Source: Panagrolaimus kolymaensis
Lineage: Eukaryota > Nematoda > Chromadorea > Rhabditida > Panagrolaimidae
Direction of reading: 5' to 3'
Assembly (NCBI GenBank): GCA_028622995.1
Contig: JAJQJQ010000034.1
Span: 1,612,001 to 1,676,000 of the forward strand
DNA: 64,000 nucleotides
Both the position numbers and the translations under genes were made by a program. The notes below the pieces were generated by a model. It searched no databases, was not told the origin of the DNA, and worked only from the letters and a program-made list of their open reading frames with translations. Positions 11,901 to 23,300 of this stretch are shown here, in pieces; position 1 is the stretch's first letter, and every line of letters starts with the position of its first letter.

Positions 11901-12436
11901 ATCATTCACATTGTTACGAATCATATAATGATCAAAACAATCGATGCCCGGCTTGTGCATCGACAAGTAGTAATAATGAAGGGACGTCGTCAAATGAAAC
12001 ATCATCATTAACGGGGCAACAATCACAACATGGAAAAGAGCAAAGACCTATAACAATTGATGAATTGCAAGCAGAGGTCAGACAAATTAATTTTTTTTAT
12101 TACTTTAAAAAAGTTTTTTTTAATAGGAACAAAAAAAACTTCCTAAAAAATCGCAAAAATAATAATTAAAGGAATTTCCCCAAAAGATTACCATTTCAAC
12201 CTTTTTTTTAGATCGACACTTGTGGAAGCACTATGGCTGTTATAGCTAAATTTATTGCTAGAGGAGTTTTTGATAACCCAAATCCAATATCAAAAGTTTC
12301 TAAAACTCGAAGATTGACAAAAGATCTTTCGCTTAATCCTTTTGAAGAGGACATCGGTGGCGCATCATCCACCACCAATCCATTTGAAGAAGAGGACGAT
12401 GTCAAAGTTTCTACGAACCCTTTTGAAGAAGATTAG
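8957..12436 (+). CDS. vps-11: VPS11, HOPS/CORVET core subunit
   Basis: Class C vacuolar sorting protein that scaffolds HOPS and CORVET tethering of late endosomes and lysosomes. Twelve exons (8957-9055, 9105-9290, 9340-9508, 9558-9859, 9909-10051, 10102-10314, 10367-10706, 10758-11359, 11410-11496, 11552-11758, 11815-12076, 12212-12436) give 944 residues; human VPS11 is 941. It begins WRRFQFFDK as in the family. An N-terminal beta-propeller region is followed by an alpha-solenoid (QQYIDTIGYLEPSHVIEKF) and a RING-H2 domain near residues 790-830 (CAVC...CKHSYHSHC...CPAC). The tail carries VIAKFIARGVF, then three NPF motifs each followed by acidic residues (912, 926, 939). I do not recall these in other VPS11 proteins. 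Confidence 0.95.
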
Positions 12437-12582
12437 AATTTCCCTGGAAACGATTGAATATTAAAAAAATATCTTCCAGGGTTTACATTTTTTTACTTGC
12501 AAAATTGTGATTTTGTGCCTTTTTTCGATGTAAATTTATTTTTTTATTTATTTGGTAATTTATTTTTTGCGATTAGAAAAAG

Positions 12583-12588
12583 AATAAA
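12583..12588 (+). terminator. poly(A) signal of VPS11
   Basis: AATAAA 147 nt after the VPS11 stop, followed by AT-rich DNA. It lies only about 50 nt before the stop codon of the convergent SAM synthetase gene, so the two 3' UTRs probably abut or overlap. Confidence 0.5.
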
Positions 12589-12635
12589 AAGATATGAATA
12601 TTTAAAATAAAATTTTTAAAATATATTTTGTTTTT

Positions 12636-14582
12636 TTATGCAGAAATGGAAGCTTTCTTTAATTTTGCAATCAATTCAGGTTCAATTTTAAGATCTTTAG
12701 GTTGTTCCCATGGAAATTCATCATGTCCAAAATGTCCATTTTCAGCAGTTTTTTGATAAATAGGTCGTCGAAGATTTAAATGTCTTAAAAATTATTTCCA
12801 TTAGAACTATTTTTAATTTTTTAAATAATGTGACTTACTTCATAAGCATACCAGGTCGAAGATCAAAGTTTTCATTAACAATGCTAAGTAAATTTTGTTC
12901 ATCAAGAACGGAAGTACCAAAATGTGAAACCATAATCGATAAAGGTTGAGCTACACCAATGGCGTATGAAACTTGAACGAGGCATCGTCGGCAAACTCCA
13001 GCTTTAACAAGGGATTTAGCAACCCACCGAGCTGCATATGCTCCACTTCGATCAACTTTAGTTGGATCTTTACCCGAAAAAGCTCCACCTCCATGTGCTC
13101 CCCAACCGCCATAAGTATCAACAATAATTTTTCTTCCTGTAAGTCCCGCATCACCCATGGGTCCACCAATAACGAATGAACCACATGGATTTAAATGAAG
13201 AATGGTATCTCGATAAAGATGTTTAGGAATAACTGCTTCAATTACATGCTTTTCAAGATCAGCTCTTAATTGTTCCATAGTAATATCGGGTGAATGTTGA
13301 GTTGAAATAACAATGGTATGAACTCTTTGAGGAACGCATGCTCCATTTTCATAAGTATATTCAATGGTTACTTGAGTTTTAGAATCTGGACGAACCCATT
13401 TAAGTTCGCCACTTCTTCGAAGTTCATGTAATTTGGCATTTAATTTATGTGAAAGTACCAAAGTCAATGGCATAGCTTCCTCTGTTTCATCTGTGGCATA
13501 ACCAAACATAATTCCTTGATCTCCAGCTCCTACATCTTCAAGAGATTTATTCACGTGTACACCAGCCGCAATTTCAGGAGATTGTTGTTCCAACGCAACC
13601 AAAACATTGCATGTTTTATAATCAAATCCTTTGCTAGAATCATCATAACCAATTTTTTTAACTACTTCTCGAACAAGGGCTTGATAATCTAATTGTGCAC
13701 TGGATGTTATTTCTCCACAAAGCATAACCATTCCAGTTTTAGTTACAGTTTCACATGCAACTTTTGCATTTGGATCAATTTTTAAATGTGCATCCAGCAC
13801 TGCATCGGATATCTTAAAAAATATATTTAGATTAAAATTAAAATTAAGACATGATTTATTTTTTATTCTTTGATTTAAAATCTGGATTTTTTTATGGAGA
13901 AAAGTGCAAAAAGAAAAGATTGATTGATTCAATGGGTATCACGCCATTCATTAAAAAAAAAGCAACTTTTCCTTTTTCTCGAGAGTATTTATTTTTTGTT
14001 ACGCTGTAAACCTATTTATTTTTTTAATTACAATAACGATTAATTTTTTAATTGTTCAATGATTTTTTCCATTTTTCAATTTGCATCATCATAAATTAAT
14101 CAAAAAATTTTTAAAAAATAAGTAAAATTAAAGGTTAATGGAAATTTTTTCTTAACGGAAATTGCCGATCAGTAGTTTTTAGCCTAAAGAGACGACAATC
14201 GACATTTTTATGTTCTTTTTTTTTTTGATTCCATAAAAAAATCAAAGAAAAGAAAAATTATATGTTTTAACCAATCCTTTATCAGACAAAAAAACCGCCA
14301 CCACGACTTTAAACAAAAAATGGAAGAAAAAGAAAAAAGTTCTTAGAAATGAATCGAAAGATTCTTGACACCATAAATTTTAGGATAAAAGTTTTTGGAT
14401 TTATTTTTTATTAAAAAAATAAACGTTCTATTTCGTCGGATAAAAAGAAAACCCATAACTTTGAAAAAAAATTTATGTAAAAAATAAAACGATTTGAAGC
14501 TACTTACTTGATCGCACATTTTATCTGGATGTCCTTCTGACACAGATTCAGAAGTAAATAAAAATGTATTTTTAGCAGCCAT
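12636..14582 (-). CDS. sams: S-adenosylmethionine synthetase
   Basis: Makes SAM from methionine and ATP. Exons 14582-14508, 13812-12839 and 12783-12636 give 398 residues, the usual length. All signature segments are intact: GHPDKMCDQ at the N-terminus, [15 protein letters not shown], the HP-type loop [15 protein letters not shown] with [14 protein letters not shown], and ISDAVLDAH. Intron 1 is 695 nt, long for this genome. Both acceptors are AAG (TTTTTTAAG and TTTTTAAG) instead of the TAG/CAG used elsewhere; the METT-10-type motif described at C. elegans sams splice sites is not seen. Converges tightly on VPS11. Confidence 0.97.
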
Positions 14583-16148
14583 TTTTTCTATTAATTATTT
14601 TTAATCTTATCTTTTTGAACTTCTCAAAATTTTCGTTTAACAACAACACACTTGTTTGCTAAATAAAAAGCGCAAAGAACTTTTTAAGGAATTTCAGGGC
14701 TTATAAAGCACCAAGAAAAAATAATTTCTTGCTTCCAAAAAAAGAGAACAATCTTTTTACCAAAAAAATGGGCGGTAATTAAAAAAGAATCCTTTCATCA
14801 ACCACCACAATGGAAATTCCTTATAAGTTTGTCTCTTATACGGCGGACAAACAAAAATCATTCTTTTTTTTTTCTTGTGTTTGTTAGTTTAAATTTTATT
14901 TTATCATCACGTATCAATGAAATTTCTTGATTCTTGATATGGGTAAAAAAGAAGAAAAAGAAGTGATGACAAGTAAAAAGAGCATGATTAAAAAAAGAGT
15001 GTGTTTGTGCATAGATACTTTCAACCATTTCTCGACAACTCGACGACTATCATCATTCCATTTCTAGTTTATGTTGTTAGTATTGGTGGTTCTCTAACTT
15101 CTTTCTCGCGACCTGGCATAACTCCAAAAAATTTTTTTTATTAATTTTCTTTTTGACGTTTTTTTTGTTATTTTTTGCATCATGTTTCCTACCAGATAAA
15201 AGTGAGAAGAAAATAAGTTCGGTTTAAAAATTAAAAAAAGCGGATTTGATTTTAAAGCTCGTTTTCTTCTTTTTTCTGAAAACCAAAAATTTGTATTAAC
15301 AATGAGATTGATATTAATCAAAAAGATGCAGTCAACTTCATTATTATGTATCTTATTTTAAAATCTGAAAGAAATTTGAAGTCTTTCAATTTTCCGGTAC
15401 ATAATAATAAAGTGAAATATCAAAATATATGAAAATTAAAATCCTTTCAAATACGTGAAGTTCGAATAAAAGAAAAATCGCTAAACAAAAGCTTATGATA
15501 ATTGTTTATACTTTCTTGATATCCTGAGCCCAAAAAAATAAGTAACTAAATCGTATGGAGATTACAAAAAAATTCTCTCATCAAAGTTATAAGTTGGATT
15601 TTTTTTTCTTATTTTAGTTATAAGTTACAGAGGATAATCCATTTGTAAAACTTTTTTTTGTGGTTTAATTATTTTTTTTTGAAATGTAGGCCACTCAATA
15701 GCTTCGCTCTTTTATCACCTACTATTTAAAGTGGCTCAACTCGTCCTACAACATTGACATTGGATTTTTATCATTAGTTAAAGTTTAAAAAAATTATAAA
15801 ACTTTTTTTATATTTTATTTTCTAAAAAATACAATGAAGTCAAAAAAAGAGAAAAAGAAAATCATAAAATAATAATAATAAACATTTTGGCCATCTAAAA
15901 AATAAAAACATACACAAAAAAGCCTGAAGTATCATCACAGAAAAAAAGTATAGCAAAATAATGAGAAAATTTAAGAAACGAAAAAGAGAGAAGCTGAATA
16001 GTTTTAAAATAAACATCATCATGGGAGTAAAATTGGATATACATATAACGCAACAACAATGCCAAGAAAATAAAAAATAAAAATACGCCATATAATAAAG
16101 TTTTTTTGGGAGTATGTAAAAATTACATTGGCATCGCAGAAAATTTTT
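14583..16148. other. intergenic, no gene seen
   Basis: About 1.57 kb between SAM synthetase and ARL8. It is A/T-rich with many poly-A and poly-T runs. Frames such as 15094-15321 and 15840-16091 on the minus strand are compositionally biased (Phe/Leu/Lys) and lack homology or splice support. It should hold the SAM synthetase promoter and the ARL8 3' UTR. No tRNA-like fold was noticed. Confidence 0.5.
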
Positions 16149-16884
16149 TTAACGAGAACGCTTGGATTTATTGATCAACCATTGAAGGGTAATTTCGATA
16201 TTCATTTTTTCTTTGCAACTAATTGAATAACAACAAATTTCTCGATTTTGAATGGAATTCAAATTCCTAGAAAATTTAAAGTTAAAAATGTTAGAAAAAA
16301 ACGTTATTATTAAAAGCTTACATTCTTTCAATAAGTTGCTTTTCATCCAAAGCAGTGGGGAGATCCTTTTTATTGCCAAGAACTAAAACTGGAATACTTT
16401 CAAGTTGGGGTTTATCAAGAAGTTGAATTAATTCATTTCGCGAAGCTTCTAATTTATCTTCATCTGCTGCATCAACCATAAATACAATTGCATTTACTCC
16501 ACGACAATATCGTTCCCACATGGAACGGAAGCGGGGTTGGCCACCAATATCCCAAACCTATAAAATTAGAATACAAAGGACTGCAAAAATGGAAAATGGA
16601 ATATATTACTTTAATTGTGACATTTCCTTTAGTAATTTTTCGCATATTAAATCCAACTGTGGGAATCATATCTTCAGTGAATTGATTGCTCTAAAATAAA
16701 TTAAAATTTAGCGATGACTATTTTTTTTATATATATTCTTTTGAGATAGAAAAAAACTTACTGCAATGACATTTACAAAAGTTGTCTTCCCTGATCCTTG
16801 AAGCCCAACTAAAGTTAATTCCATTTCTTCACTCCAAAAAAGACTTCGAAACCAATCCAAAACCCGATTAAGCATAGATAACAT
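16149..16884 (-). CDS. arl-8: ARL8 small GTPase
   Basis: Arf-like GTPase on lysosomes and synaptic vesicle precursors that recruits kinesin adaptors and HOPS. Exons 16884-16762, 16690-16610, 16557-16322 and 16266-16149 give 185 residues. Motifs: amphipathic N-terminal helix [18 protein letters not shown]-loop GLQGSGKT, switch I region ending TVGFNMRK, switch [25 protein letters not shown], and SCKEK. Apart from a few substitutions it matches metazoan ARL8 throughout. The residue after the glutamine of the P-loop is Gly where other ARL8 proteins have Asn or Phe, as far as I recall. Confidence 0.97.
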
Positions 16885-18384
16885 TTTGAAAGGTTAATAA
16901 ATTTATTAAATATTTTATTTGATTGCACCCTTGGCAGCAGCAAATTATATCAAGTAATAATAAAAATGATTGGATGACAAACTAAAAAAAGTAATCGAAT
17001 GATTTGATTTGGAGAGAGAGATGAGCAATAATTAAATGAGCAAAAAACAAAAAACGCGATATTAAAGTTCTCAAAAATAACCACATGATTCATCCCCCAC
17101 CACTTTTGTTTTGTTTTCCATCCCTTACATAATGCATCTCACAATTCTCAATAGTGGCATAATGTTCTCACAAGGCAAAAAAATGAAGAAAGGAATGGAA
17201 ATCAATAGTGCAAAGAGGAAAGAAATGGAATAATAAATAACTTATTTATAAAGAAAACTTTTGGTTATGAACAATAATAATAGTTTTGAAGGACAAAACA
17301 AAAAAGATGATAGATAATATCCAATAGCGCCTTTTTTTTATTATTGCTTTTTGTTTTCTCTTTTCGATTTTTTATAAATTTAGTTTAAATAGAAAAGAAA
17401 TTCGTTATGAGAGTTATCATGTGCAAAGCTCTAAAGGTGTAAAATAAAGCAAGTTGTTATTTATTTTTCAGTAGCAAAAAAGAAATATGAGTATGAGATA
17501 TTTTTTCTTTTCCTCAAAAATTATAAATTCACTATCGATTACTTCCAATAAAAAAGTAAAACATTGTTTTCGTTTTTTATTTAATTTCTTTAAACAATTT
17601 TTTTTGTGAGAGAACAAGCTTATTTAGCAATAAAATAAAATATGTAAAAGTAAAGCAGCTTAAAAATCTTATTATTAATTTTCCAATGAGTTTAAAGGTG
17701 AACCAAAGATTTTTAAAATTAATTTTAATGTTAATTTCCAACAACATTTAATAGTCTTGAGCTATTTTTTTTTTTGTTGAGATAATAAATCTTTTTTATT
17801 TCACCCTGATTTCTTTGTTAATAATTTAAATAATTATTTGCTTATTAACAATTTTAAGAAAGACAAATTTATTTAATAAAACAAAAAATCATATTCAAAC
17901 ATATAAAAAACACAAAATCATTATATAAAAAAATGTAAACCTTAAATCTTTACTAATAAAAAATACGACATATGCATTATAAAAAAAAGATTTCATCGGG
18001 ACAGAGTAGTAAAATAAAACTAAACGTATTTTTAATTACAAATTACATATAGTTACTAATTTTAAAAAAATCTCAAAAATTTTTCCATTTTCAAAGCCAA
18101 ATTTGATGAACTTTTTTGGCGGCGGCGAGAAATTGGCAAAGAAAAATGGTAAAATTTGTTGGATGAAGGAAGAATCAGAAAAACAAATAAGATGGAAATT
18201 CATTATTTATTCATGGCGGCGGCGGTGAATAAAAGTGGCTTCTTTGTTGTTCGAGAAACAACTTATGTAAAAAAATTAGAAAAATAGACATAAAATAAAA
18301 GCAATAATAAAAATGATTTTTTTTAAACATTTGGACGGCGGCGACGGCATTATTTTTTAGAGAGTTGTTTAATTTATTTTTTCT
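16885..18384. other. twitchin 3' flank and ARL8 5' flank
   Basis: A 1.5-kb gap between ARL8 and the twitchin stop on the same strand. No credible frame. The right end, presumably the twitchin 3' UTR, has three CGG clusters at 18118-18127, 18215-18225 and 18336-18348 in otherwise AT-rich DNA. A minus-strand AATAAA lies at 18206-18211, 174 nt past the twitchin stop. Confidence 0.5.
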
Positions 18385-20397
18385 TTATTCGATATGCAAA
18401 GCAGCAACATATTTGGCAATGGCTTTTTTATCTTTGATTACTTTAACGACATAAATGGCGGCATCATTTTTGTCGACGGACTAAAAATTTTTTTTTCAAA
18501 GTTATAAAATAAAATAGTTTTATTTTTGTGGGCTTACTTTAAAATCGAGTTTAAAGGTATTTCCTGATTTTACAGATTTAACTCGGTCTGATTTTTCAAC
18601 CTTTTCTGCTCCTTTAAACCATTGAACAGCTAAACCTTCAACATTTTCAAGTTCTAATTCAAATTTAGCTGAATCTCCATCCGATACAGTAATCGATTGC
18701 GGCAAATTGACTACTTGTGGTTGAGTTTCAGAATCTAAAAAAATTTCTTAATTAACAAATATTTTTTTATTTAAGGCCAAAAAACTTACCAGAAACAACT
18801 AAAGTTGCAACAGAACTTATACTTTCTCCATTATTTTGTTTAGCTTCAAAACCAATTATTCCAGCATCGGAAGCTTCAATATTTTTTAATTCTAGCCTGC
18901 TATCATTTATTTCAACATTATCAGATGAACTTAATTCTTGTCCATTTTTAGTCCAAACATATTCATCTGCATTTCCTGAGATATTAGCTTTAAAAATAAC
19001 TGATGAACCAGGGGCGGCAACCTGGCTTTCAATATGGGAAATTATAGCTAATCCTTGTTGTTGTTTTTCTTGAGAATCTTCATTTTCAAACGTTTTGGAT
19101 GCTGCGGCAATTCCGTTAGTTTTAGGTTTTTCAGATTCATCTTCAGGAGCAGGGGAATTATCTTTGGATGAGGACATAGTTGATAAATCTATTGCTGATT
19201 CATTAAAAGATCGATGATCAATTTTTGTTATTGAACTTGATCGAGCTGGTTCATATACGCTTCGAGTCATAATGTCATTGCTTGGAGAAGCAGAAAGCAT
19301 AGAAGCATATTTATCGCTTGCTCGTGGTCTTGAGGAACCAATATCAGCTGAAGATTGTGAACGAGTAATATCGAAAGAATCATAAACTTTTCTTGACGAT
19401 CTTGATGGCATTAACATGGACATTGGTGGCAAAGGTTCTCCACCACGTTTTTGCACAGTCAAAGGACATTCAGTTGTATCTTCACCATATTCATTTGTGG
19501 CTTTACAAGTATATGTTCCAGCATCATCGATGCGAGTATTAAATATTTCAAGAGAGCATACACCACTTTTATAATTTAATTGAACTCTATCTTGATTTAC
19601 TGGGGAACCATCTTTAAACCATTCAATCTAAAAATATTATATTTTGGGATTATTTTTTTATTTTATAAAAATGTATTTTACTTTGGGAATAGGATTTCCT
19701 TGAACAGTGCAAATAAGTTTGCATGGATGATTCTTTTGAATCAAACGCATACGAAGTGGGAAACTAAATAATGGGGCAGAAACTTTTTCTTTAAACGCTG
19801 GCACCTCTGGCAATTTGGGTGCACGTCTAGCTGGTCCCATAGGTTCAATATGGAAATCTTGTGAAACTTCTAAAAAATTTAATTAAATAATTCAAAATCG
19901 CAAAATATTTAAAAATATTTACTTTGCACAGTTAAGTACACTGTTTCTTCTTTAGCACCATATGAATTTTGTGCTCTAACAGTATATTCTCCACGATCAT
20001 CCATTTTTACCCGATTGATTGTTAAACCATATTCATTACCATTATACTTTTTCATATATTTTACACTTTGTTTAAGTTCTGTGGAATCTTTATGCCAACT
20101 TATTATTGGAGCGGAAGCAGCTAAAACTTTACAGAAGAATGTTGCGGATTCTCCTTCCTTGCATGAAGTTCCAAAAGGTTTTATAATAAATCTTGGTTGA
20201 GCATCATTTCGATCAAAGAATGCATCGTGCATATGATATTCTTCAGCTCGATGTTTCTTTAATGATGAAAAGTTTGCTACTCTTCCAAGAGGTGGATTGG
20301 GTTCGGGCCAAGCATCATATTTGCTTCGAATTGCATCTCGAACATTATGGTATCGATCACTTGGAATTTGTTGAGATTCACCTTCAAGTCGAGTATT
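18385..20397 (-). other. unc-22: twitchin C-terminal tail with four Ig domains
   Basis: After the autoinhibitory segment come Ig ([11 protein letters not shown]), Ig ([18 protein letters not shown]), a Ser-rich linker of about 110 residues (exon 34), Ig ([17 protein letters not shown]) and a final Ig ([19 protein letters not shown]). In UNC-22 as I remember it, a further Ig domain with EVGGSAEFSAAVSGQPEP sits where the Ser-rich linker is found here, so one post-kinase Ig seems to be missing. Confidence 0.75.
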
Positions 20398-23300
20398 AAG
20401 CCATGGATGATCGAGAGCTTCATGAACGTTCATACGTTGATGAGGATCAAGATTAAGAAGTTTTTTAATAAATTCTTTAGCATTATCGGAAATGCTATTA
20501 AATGCTGAATCATCCATATTCCAATCACAATTTTTAACATGCTTCAAAGTTTCTTCGTCATTTTCTCCACCAAATGGTGATAAACCAGAAAGGAGAATGT
20601 AACTAAGAACTCCAACACTCCACATATCAGTGTAATAACCAACTGGATTTCCACTTGCTACTTCAGGGGCAGCAAATTCAGCTGTGCCTGTTGTGACTTT
20701 TACAGCTACATGGGGATCAAGTTTAGCTGCTAAACCAAAGTCAATAAGTTTAAGTTGATTGCTTCGACGAGTAGTAAACATAATATTTTCGGGTTTAAGA
20801 TCAAGATGAACATAATTCATTTCATGCATGTGTTTTAAAGCTTCACAAACTTGTCTCATATAATCGATAGCTTCTTCTTCGCTCATTCGATTTTTTTCAT
20901 CCGAAACTTTTTCAAATAATTCACCTCCAGACATGCTAAAAAAATGAATGAATAAAAATTAGAATATTTTTTATTTTTAAATTTATTAAACTTACAATTC
21001 ATAAATCATAACCATTTCATGTTCATCTTCAAAAGCATCATGCAAATTAATTAATGATGGATGTCTTAATTCACTCATGGTATTTATTTCTTTTCGAACT
21101 GTATCTTTTTCGGCGTTGGAAGGAGTAGTAACAAATTTAGCGGCAAATGTGTTGCCTGTAGATCGTTCAACACATCGATGAACAACTCCAAAGGCTCCAG
21201 TTCCAATTTCTTCAAGAATGTCATAATAATCACCAACTGATTCATGCTTGATTTCAACTGGTTGGGGATAATATTGCTTCCATACATCAATGACGTAGGA
21301 ATCATAATTATCTGCTGTGGCACCTTTGCCTCGAATAACCTTTCCACTATCATCAACGTCATATGCTCCACGACGACGAATACGAGAAGCTGGAATTTCC
21401 ACTGGTAGGGTGGCTTCACAATGTTTACCCAAGCCATGTTTATTTTCAGCTTTAATTCTAAATTCATATTTCTTTTGAGCTTTTAGCCCTTCAATGGTTA
21501 AATATGTAAATCTTGTTCTTGCACATGGTTCCCATTTGCCTGTCCCAGCTTCAGATTTTTCAACAATATATCCTGTAATGGTTGATCCACCATCAAGAAG
21601 TGGAGGCTTCCATGAAAGAATAACAGCTTCATCAAGAATTTGTTCAATTTTAGGGAATCGAGGTGCATCAGGTTTATCAGCGATTGTTACTTTGACGACG
21701 CCGGAATCAGTTCCAACATCATTATGAAGAACTAAGCGATATTCACCAGCATCTTGAAGTTGAGAACTATTTATTTTTAAAGTGGCTGTATTTCCATCCG
21801 TTGTCATAGTATATTTTCCACCGGATTCAATTTTTTCACCATTTTTCATCCATGTTGCTGTTGCAGCTGGATATCCTTTATATGGAATTTTAAGTTCTAC
21901 GCTTGTGCTATTATCTGCTTCAAAACCATAATGATATTTTGGTGGAATAAATACTCGGGGTTTAGCTAAAAAAATTTTTTTTACATAAAATATAATTAGT
22001 TTTTTAATAAAAATTTTAGCTTACATTTAAGAGAAAGTTCAGCTCGAGTCGAACGACTGCCTTTAACATTGGTAGCTCGACAAGTGTATTCATCTTCATC
22101 CTCCAAATGTAAATGATTAATCATGAGAACTTGTTTTTGTCCTTTATTGAGAATGGTATATTTGGAAGTGTCGACAAGTTCCTTCAATCCACGGAACCAT
22201 CGAATTTCGGGTGATGGTTGTCCATTGACTTCACATTCAAATGTGACATTTCCATTTTCAGCGCTGATTTGATTGCTCAATGGCACTGTAAATTCGGGAG
22301 CTTTTCCAGCAGATGATGGAATAAATTCATAATTTTCTATTAATGCTGGTTCAGAATTTCCTGCATCATTAACAGCGAAAATTCTGAATTCATATTTGCG
22401 TCCTTCAATCATGTTTGCAACATTTAGAGAAGTGCTGGGTGAAGGAGCTTGAGTGCATTTTTGCCAAAATTCATCTCCAATTTCACGCTTTTCAACCATA
22501 TATCCTCGAATTCTAGCGCCTCCATCTTTTTCAGGTCTACGCCATGAAAGCACAGCATATTCAGCTCCAACATCAACAATCGCAGCATCGAGAGGCGTGG
22601 ATGGTGGATCAAAGGGTAATCTTGCAACAATGGGATGATCACAGTTTAATGGTGGACCTTGTCCATTTGCATTGCAAGCGCTTACACGGAATTCATATTC
22701 ATGATTTTCAAATAAGCCTGAAGCAATAAATGAAATATCTCGAACAGCGGAAGCAACCACCGTCCATTCATCTCGAGAAGTATCACGTTTTTCAAGAATA
22801 TAATTAGTAATTCTTGAACCTCCATCATCTCGAGGTGGTTGCCATGAAACTTGAGCTTGATGAGGACTGATATCAGAAATAATTAATGGGCCTTCAGGGG
22901 CTGTTGGTAAACCAGATACATTAATCCAAAAACCTGTGGAAGCTTCACCACTGTCATTTTTGACTGTGTATTCAAAGCGACCAGCTTCACGACTATGAAG
23001 TTCAGGAATAGTAATTAATATATGATTGTCAAAATCAACAAGGCGGATAGTTGGATGTTCAGGGGAAATTTCCTAAAAATAATTTAGTTGCTTAAAAAAT
23101 TTGATTTAGTTTTAGTTAATTTTTTACCTCTCCATTTAGTACAAGTTTATGTGTAAATGGACCTGAACCACTGAAATAAATTTTAATTCTAACTAATTCT
23201 CCATCGGGATAAACAGCATTGGACACTTCACGTTCAATAACTGGAGGAGCTTGAACCTTCAAAGTTGCTGTAGCTGAATCTTGACCAAATACATTGGTTA

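Noticed and set aside
12784..13814. METT-10-type UACAGAAAC motif at SAM synthetase acceptors
   Set aside because: The acceptors read TTTTTTAAG|ATATC and TTTTTAAG|ACATT, so the motif is absent.
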